Part shown: positions 7,116 through 9,637 of the stretch, in pieces | Layout: every line of letters starts with the position of its first letter | Position numbering within the stretch: position 1 is the stretch's first letter | Origin: Oscillospiraceae bacterium | GTDB taxonomy: Bacteria; Bacillota_A; Clostridia; Oscillospirales; Oscillospiraceae | Direction: 5' to 3' | Assembly: GCA_017550765.1 (NCBI GenBank) | Contig: JAFZOC010000179.1 | Coordinates: 1-9,637 of the forward strand | DNA length: 9,637 nt | Notes under the pieces: generated by a model | The model's database searches: none | Told to the model about the DNA's origin: nothing | The model's input: the letters and a program-made list of their open reading frames with translations, nothing else | Program-made: the position numbers and the translations under genes

Positions 7116-7142
7116 ACAGGACCATTTTACCATCCGTCCTGT
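7116..7142. promoter_or_regulatory. Inverted repeat around the -10 element (candidate operator)
   Basis: Arms ACAGGAC (7116-7122) and GTCCTGT (7136-7142) are perfect 7-bp inverted copies separated by 13 bases that contain the -10 hexamer. The placement, from spacer to start point, suits a dimeric repressor. The protein that binds is unknown. Confidence 0.5.
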
Positions 7143-7152
7143 CAAAATGCAA
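7124..7152 (-). promoter_or_regulatory. Promoter of the three-gene membrane/exporter operon
   Basis: On the minus strand TTGCAT (7152-7147), a 17-base spacer and TAAAAT (7129-7124), with TGG directly before the -10 hexamer as an extended element. The start point would be near 7117, about 88 bases before the ATG of the 43-residue gene. Confidence 0.7.
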
Positions 7153-7170
7153 CGGAGAAGTTCCCAAAAG

Positions 7171-7260
7171 ATCGGATCTCGTCGCACTGTGCCGCAGGCC
7201 GTCGGATCCTGTCGCACTGTGCCGGTCCCTGTCGCGCTGTGTCGCGGCCGGTCGGATCAG
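7171..7260. repeat. Nine phased 10-bp blocks upstream of the exporter operon
   Basis: Nine consecutive decamers each begin GTCG, GCCG or ATCG: GTCGCACTGT occurs twice (7181, 7211) with variant GTCGCGCTGT (7231); GTCGGATCCT (7201) and GTCGGATCAG (7251) match ATCGGATCTC (7171). Read as longer units, two 24-bp near-copies start at 7171 and 7201, a diverged third at 7221 and a partial fourth at 7251, with offsets of 30, 20 and 30 bp. The last block covers the lysR stop codon. The array lies about 20 bp upstream of the operon's -35 box. Confidence 0.75.
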
Positions 7261-8180
7261 AGGGCGGGCTCCCGCTCCTCGCTGAGGAGCTGATGCTCCC
7301 GGCAGACCCGCAGCAGGTGGTCCCGGAACTGGCGGATCTCCCGGCGCTGCAGCAGGCTCTTCAGGCAGAGGAAGCGCAGGCTCACCCGGGTCTCCGGCGC
7401 CAGAGGCACCGCCGCCACGTTGTAGTAGCGCCCGAAGGACTCCGGCCCCAGCACCACGCCCACGCCGTTGCGCACCAGGCTCATGTTGGCCTCGATCCCG
7501 TCGGAGCGGTAGACCCGCCCCAGACGGATCCCCTCCCGGCGGCAGAGCTCCCGCAGCTGGCGGTCCTCGGCGGAGTCCTCCAGGCCGGAGATCACCGTGC
7601 GGCCCTGGAGCTCCTGGAGGGAGAAGCTCGCCCGCGCGGCCATGGGGTCGGACCGGGACAGGAGCACGCACTGCCGCTCCCGCACCAGAGCCAGGGAGCA
7701 GAGGTCCTTCTGCTCGTCCAGGCAGCCCTCCGTGGGGAGCCGGTCCAGCACCAGATCCACCTGCCGCCGCCGCAGGGCCAGCAGGGGGTCGTTCCCCGCC
7801 TCGGTGAGGAAGGAGACCTCGATCTCCGGATGCCGGTCGAAAAAGCCCACGATGTCGCCGAAGAGGCTGTTGGACCAGACCCGGGAGCCCAGCCCGATCC
7901 GCAGGCGCTTGGTCACCCCGGGCCCCTCGCCCTGCATCTCCCGGCACAGGCGCTGCCAGGCGTCGATCACGGGGCGGGCCTTGCTGCAGAAGCGCTCCCC
8001 CTCCGGCGTCAGCTCCAGCCCGTAGGTGCTGCGGGCGAAGAGCGTACAGCCCAGCTCCTTCTCCAGCTTCCCGATCTGCTGGGAGATGGCCGACTGGGAC
8101 ACATAGAGCCGCCGCGCCGCCTGGGAGATGCTCCGGCAGCCGGCGACCTCCAGGACGTACAGGGCCTGGGTCGTGGTCAT
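7257..8180 (-). CDS. LysR-type transcriptional regulator
   Basis: 307 residues, normal for the family. The start is fixed by AAGGAGG seven bases before the ATG at 8180; the frame is open much further upstream, but that part runs antisense through iorA and is spurious. The winged helix-turn-helix occupies about 1-60 (SISQAARRLYVSQSAISQQIGKLEKELGCTLFAR, then GLELTPEGE), the linker helix about 62-84, and the periplasmic-binding-protein-like effector domain about 93-295 (RLRIGLGSR onset, VDLVLDRLP at 141-149, and NGVGVVLGPESFG at 238-250). It is divergent from iorA, the usual arrangement for a LysR protein and its target, and a fitting binding site sits between them. The effector is unknown; an arylpyruvate or aromatic amino acid would fit the neighbour, by inference. 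Confidence 0.95.
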   Translation of the reverse strand: MTTTQALYVLEVAGCRSISQAARRLYVSQSAISQQIGKLEKELGCTLFARSTYGLELTPEGERFCSKARPVIDAWQRLCREMQGEGPGVTKRLRIGLGSRVWSNSLFGDIVGFFDRHPEIEVSFLTEAGNDPLLALRRRQVDLVLDRLPTEGCLDEQKDLCSLALVRERQCVLLSRSDPMAARASFSLQELQGRTVISGLEDSAEDRQLRELCRREGIRLGRVYRSDGIEANMSLVRNGVGVVLGPESFGRYYNVAAVPLAPETRVSLRFLCLKSLLQRREIRQFRDHLLRVCREHQLLSEEREPAL

Positions 8181-8240
8181 GGTCTCGCCTCCTTCTCCCC
8201 CGCGCGAAGAGCCCGGGGCGGCCTCCTCGCGCAGAGGTCT

Positions 8241-8269
8241 ATAAGCATTCCTTATGCCCCTATTATAAG
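8241..8269. promoter_or_regulatory. LysR box with an additional half-site
   Basis: ATAAG, five bases, CTTAT (8241-8255) is a perfect inverted repeat that contains the T-N11-A signature of LysR boxes. A third half-site, ATAAG, follows at 8265-8269. The main site is centred about 64 bases before the expected iorA start and overlies the expected lysR start, which fits activation of iorA and autorepression of lysR. Confidence 0.75.
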
Positions 8270-8290
8270 TTTCTGTTTTACACTTTGCAA
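8262..8290 (-). promoter_or_regulatory. lysR promoter
   Basis: On the minus strand TTGCAA (8290-8285), a 17-base spacer and a perfect TATAAT (8267-8262). Expected start near 8255, leaving a leader of about 75 bases. Its -35 region lies within the spacer of the divergent iorA promoter, so the two should compete for polymerase. Confidence 0.8.
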
Positions 8291-8304
8291 GTGCTTTTGT
8301 AAAA
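8276..8304. repeat. Nested inverted repeats across the iorA promoter
   Basis: Perfect arms TTTTACA (8276-8282) and TGTAAAA (8298-8304) with a 15-base centre cover both promoter boxes. Inside lies a second perfect repeat, CACTT, TGC, AAGTG (8281-8293). The centres differ by 3 bp, so these may be two separate sites. Confidence 0.5.
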
Positions 8305-8305
8305 T
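8277..8305 (+). promoter_or_regulatory. iorA promoter
   Basis: TTTACA (8277-8282), a 17-base spacer and TAAAAT (8300-8305), with a start near 8312 and a leader of about 43 bases, too short for a riboswitch. It lies in the most AT-rich stretch of the window. Confidence 0.75.
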
Positions 8306-8354
8306 GCTGATGAGCGATATCACAGTTCCCCGAACGATCGACAGAAAGGAAGTC

Positions 8355-9637
8355 ATGGAAATGGATCAGGTCCTGTATTCCGGCAACGAAGCCATCGCGC
8401 GCAGTGCCTATGAGGCCGGCGTGAAGGTCTGCTCGGCCTATCCCGGCACCCCCAGCACCGAGATCTTCGAGAACCTCCCCCAGTACCAGGATGTGCTCTA
8501 CTGCGAGTGGGCCCCCAACGAGAAGGTGGCCCTGGAGGTGGCCTACGGCGCCAGCATGGCGGGCGTGCGCAGCCTCTGCGCCATGAAGCACGTGGGGCTG
8601 AACGTGGCGGCCGACCCCATGTTCACCGCCTCCTACAACGGCGTCAACGGCGGCATGGTCATCGTCACCGCCGACGACCCCAGCATGCACTCCTCCCAGA
8701 ACGAGCAGGACAACCGCCATTACGCCCGCGCCGCCAAGATCCCCCTGATCGAGCCCTCGGACTCCCAGGAGTGCGTGGACTTCATGCGCGAGGCCTTCAA
8801 GATCTCCGAGATGTTCGACGCGCCGGTGCTCTTCCGCACCACCACCCGCGTCTCCCACTCCAAGAGCCTGGTGCGCTGCGGCGTCCGGGAGGAGCGGGAA
8901 GTCAGGCCCTATCGGCGCGACCCCGCGAAGTTCTCCTGCACCCCCGCCATGGCCTACCGCAACCACCCCAAAGTGGAGGCCCATCTGAAAGAGCTGGAAG
9001 AGTACGGCAACACCTGCTCCCTGAACAAAATGGAGATCCGCGGCCACAAGGTGGGCGTCATCACCGCCTCCATCGCCTATCTCTACGCCAAGGACGCCTT
9101 CCCCGAGGACACCTCCTTCCTGAAGCTGGGCCTGACCTGGCCCCTCCCCATGAAGCTGATCCGGGACTTCGCCGCCCAGGTGGAGACCCTCTATGTGATC
9201 GAAGAGCTGGACGATTTCATGGAGCAGCAGATCAAGGCCGCCGGCATCCCCTGCATCGGCAAGGAGCTCACCGGCAAGCTCTATGAGTTCGACCCCCAGA
9301 TCCTCAAAGAGCGCATCTTCGGCATCAAGCCCGAGACGCCGGACCTGGGCGTGGCCGCCGTGTCCCGTCCCCCCGCTCTCTGCCCCGGCTGCCCCCACCG
9401 CGGCTTCTTCTATGCCATCTCCCGCCACAAGGACTACATCGTCACCGGCGACATCGGCTGCTACACCCTGGGCGGCGCGGCCCCGCTGAACGCGGTGGAC
9501 AGCTGCGTGTGCATGGGCGGCGGCTTCACCGTGGGCATGGGCATCGCCAAGGCCATGCAGGCCACCGGCCAGACCGGCCGGAAGGTCTTCGGCGTGGTGG
9601 GCGACTCCACCTTCTTCCACAGCGGCATGACCGGCGC
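8355..9637 (+). CDS. iorA: Indolepyruvate:ferredoxin oxidoreductase, alpha subunit (3' end outside window)
   Basis: Oxidises aryl pyruvates such as indolepyruvate and phenylpyruvate with CoA and ferredoxin to aryl-acetyl-CoA and CO2, using thiamine diphosphate; a cytoplasmic step of aromatic amino acid breakdown in anaerobes. 427 codons are visible of roughly 580-600 expected. The N-terminal pyrimidine-binding domain (about 6-170) has AYPGTPSTE (28-36), the catalytic glutamate in PNEK (E56), MKHVGLNVAADP (77-88) and TADDPSMHSSQNEQD (105-119). A linking domain spans about 230-320. The diphosphate-binding domain starts with CPGCPHRG (343-350), then GDIGCYTLG (365-373) and GDSTFFHSGMTG (416-427). 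The two C-terminal [4Fe-4S] clusters lie beyond the window, and the partner iorB is expected downstream. The start at 8355 follows AAAGGA; a second ATG at 8361 is possible, the product then being two residues shorter. It is divergent from lysR and likely controlled by it. Confidence 0.95.
   Translation, partial: MEMDQVLYSGNEAIARSAYEAGVKVCSAYPGTPSTEIFENLPQYQDVLYCEWAPNEKVALEVAYGASMAGVRSLCAMKHVGLNVAADPMFTASYNGVNGGMVIVTADDPSMHSSQNEQDNRHYARAAKIPLIEPSDSQECVDFMREAFKISEMFDAPVLFRTTTRVSHSKSLVRCGVREEREVRPYRRDPAKFSCTPAMAYRNHPKVEAHLKELEEYGNTCSLNKMEIRGHKVGVITASIAYLYAKDAFPEDTSFLKLGLTWPLPMKLIRDFAAQVETLYVIEELDDFMEQQIKAAGIPCIGKELTGKLYEFDPQILKERIFGIKPETPDLGVAAVSRPPALCPGCPHRGFFYAISRHKDYIVTGDIGCYTLGGAAPLNAVDSCVCMGGGFTVGMGIAKAMQATGQTGRKVFGVVGDSTFFHSGMTG

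Noticed and set aside
7029..7217. N-terminal extension of the 43-residue gene up to 7217
   Set aside because: It would include the promoter and the decamer array, and the ribosome site fits the start at 7028.
7152..7256. Terminator after lysR
   Set aside because: An 11-bp palindrome AGATC-C-GATCT (minus strand) is followed by TTT, but a one-base loop leaves too short a stem; no convincing terminator seen.
8312..8354. Riboswitch or T-box leader before iorA
   Set aside because: The leader is only about 43 bases with one weak 4-bp hairpin (GTTC/GAAC), too short for known elements.
8181..9620. Upstream extension of the lysR frame into iorA
   Set aside because: LysR proteins begin with the helix-turn-helix, which starts at 8180 with a perfect ribosome site; the extension is antisense to iorA.
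1..9637. tRNA, rRNA, insertion sequences or phage genes
   Set aside because: No such structure, transposase or terminal repeat was recognised on either strand.

Overview
The window is a compact, GC-rich stretch (well above 60% G+C by eye) whose proteins and signals point to a high-GC anaerobic member of the Bacillota, most likely a gut-type Clostridia of the Oscillospiraceae kind. The reasons are strong GGAGG ribosome binding sites, sigma-A type TTGACA/TATAAT promoters with extended -10 elements, a secreted CAP protein built from modules common in that group, and an indolepyruvate:ferredoxin oxidoreductase alpha subunit. The placement is inferred from protein style and was not tested by a search.

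Layout. Positions 1-2089 (minus) encode a secreted multidomain CAP/Ig-like protein whose last few residues lie outside the window. Positions 2090-2711 are a regulatory and low-complexity gap. It holds two divergent promoters of the same grammar (TTGACA, 14 bases, TGATAC), a perfect 17-bp palindrome over one -10 element, two GC hairpins and a 17-unit octamer pyrimidine repeat. Positions 2712-4271 (plus) encode a polytopic membrane protein of GT-C glycosyltransferase type. A 15-bp perfect-stem bidirectional terminator (4316-4349) separates it from a convergent minus-strand operon. That operon, read from 7028 down to 4427, encodes a 43-residue one-helix membrane protein, a membrane-anchored protein with two copies of an LEGTW beta module, and an ABC half-exporter with altered Q-loop and signature motifs. 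Its promoter (7124-7152) has an inverted repeat around the -10 element and is preceded by nine 10-bp blocks (7171-7260). Positions 7257-8180 (minus) encode a LysR-type regulator, divergent from iorA (8355 to the window end, plus) across an AT-rich control region with two overlapping, well-formed promoters and a LysR box.

How they work together. LysR and iorA look like a regulator/target pair for ferredoxin-linked breakdown of aromatic amino acids, with the LysR box near -64 of iorA and over the lysR start point. The three-gene operon looks like a small membrane or export system of unknown substrate and is the best candidate for something undescribed. The CAP protein and the GT-C protein are divergent and both act at the cell envelope, but a functional link is only suggested by position.
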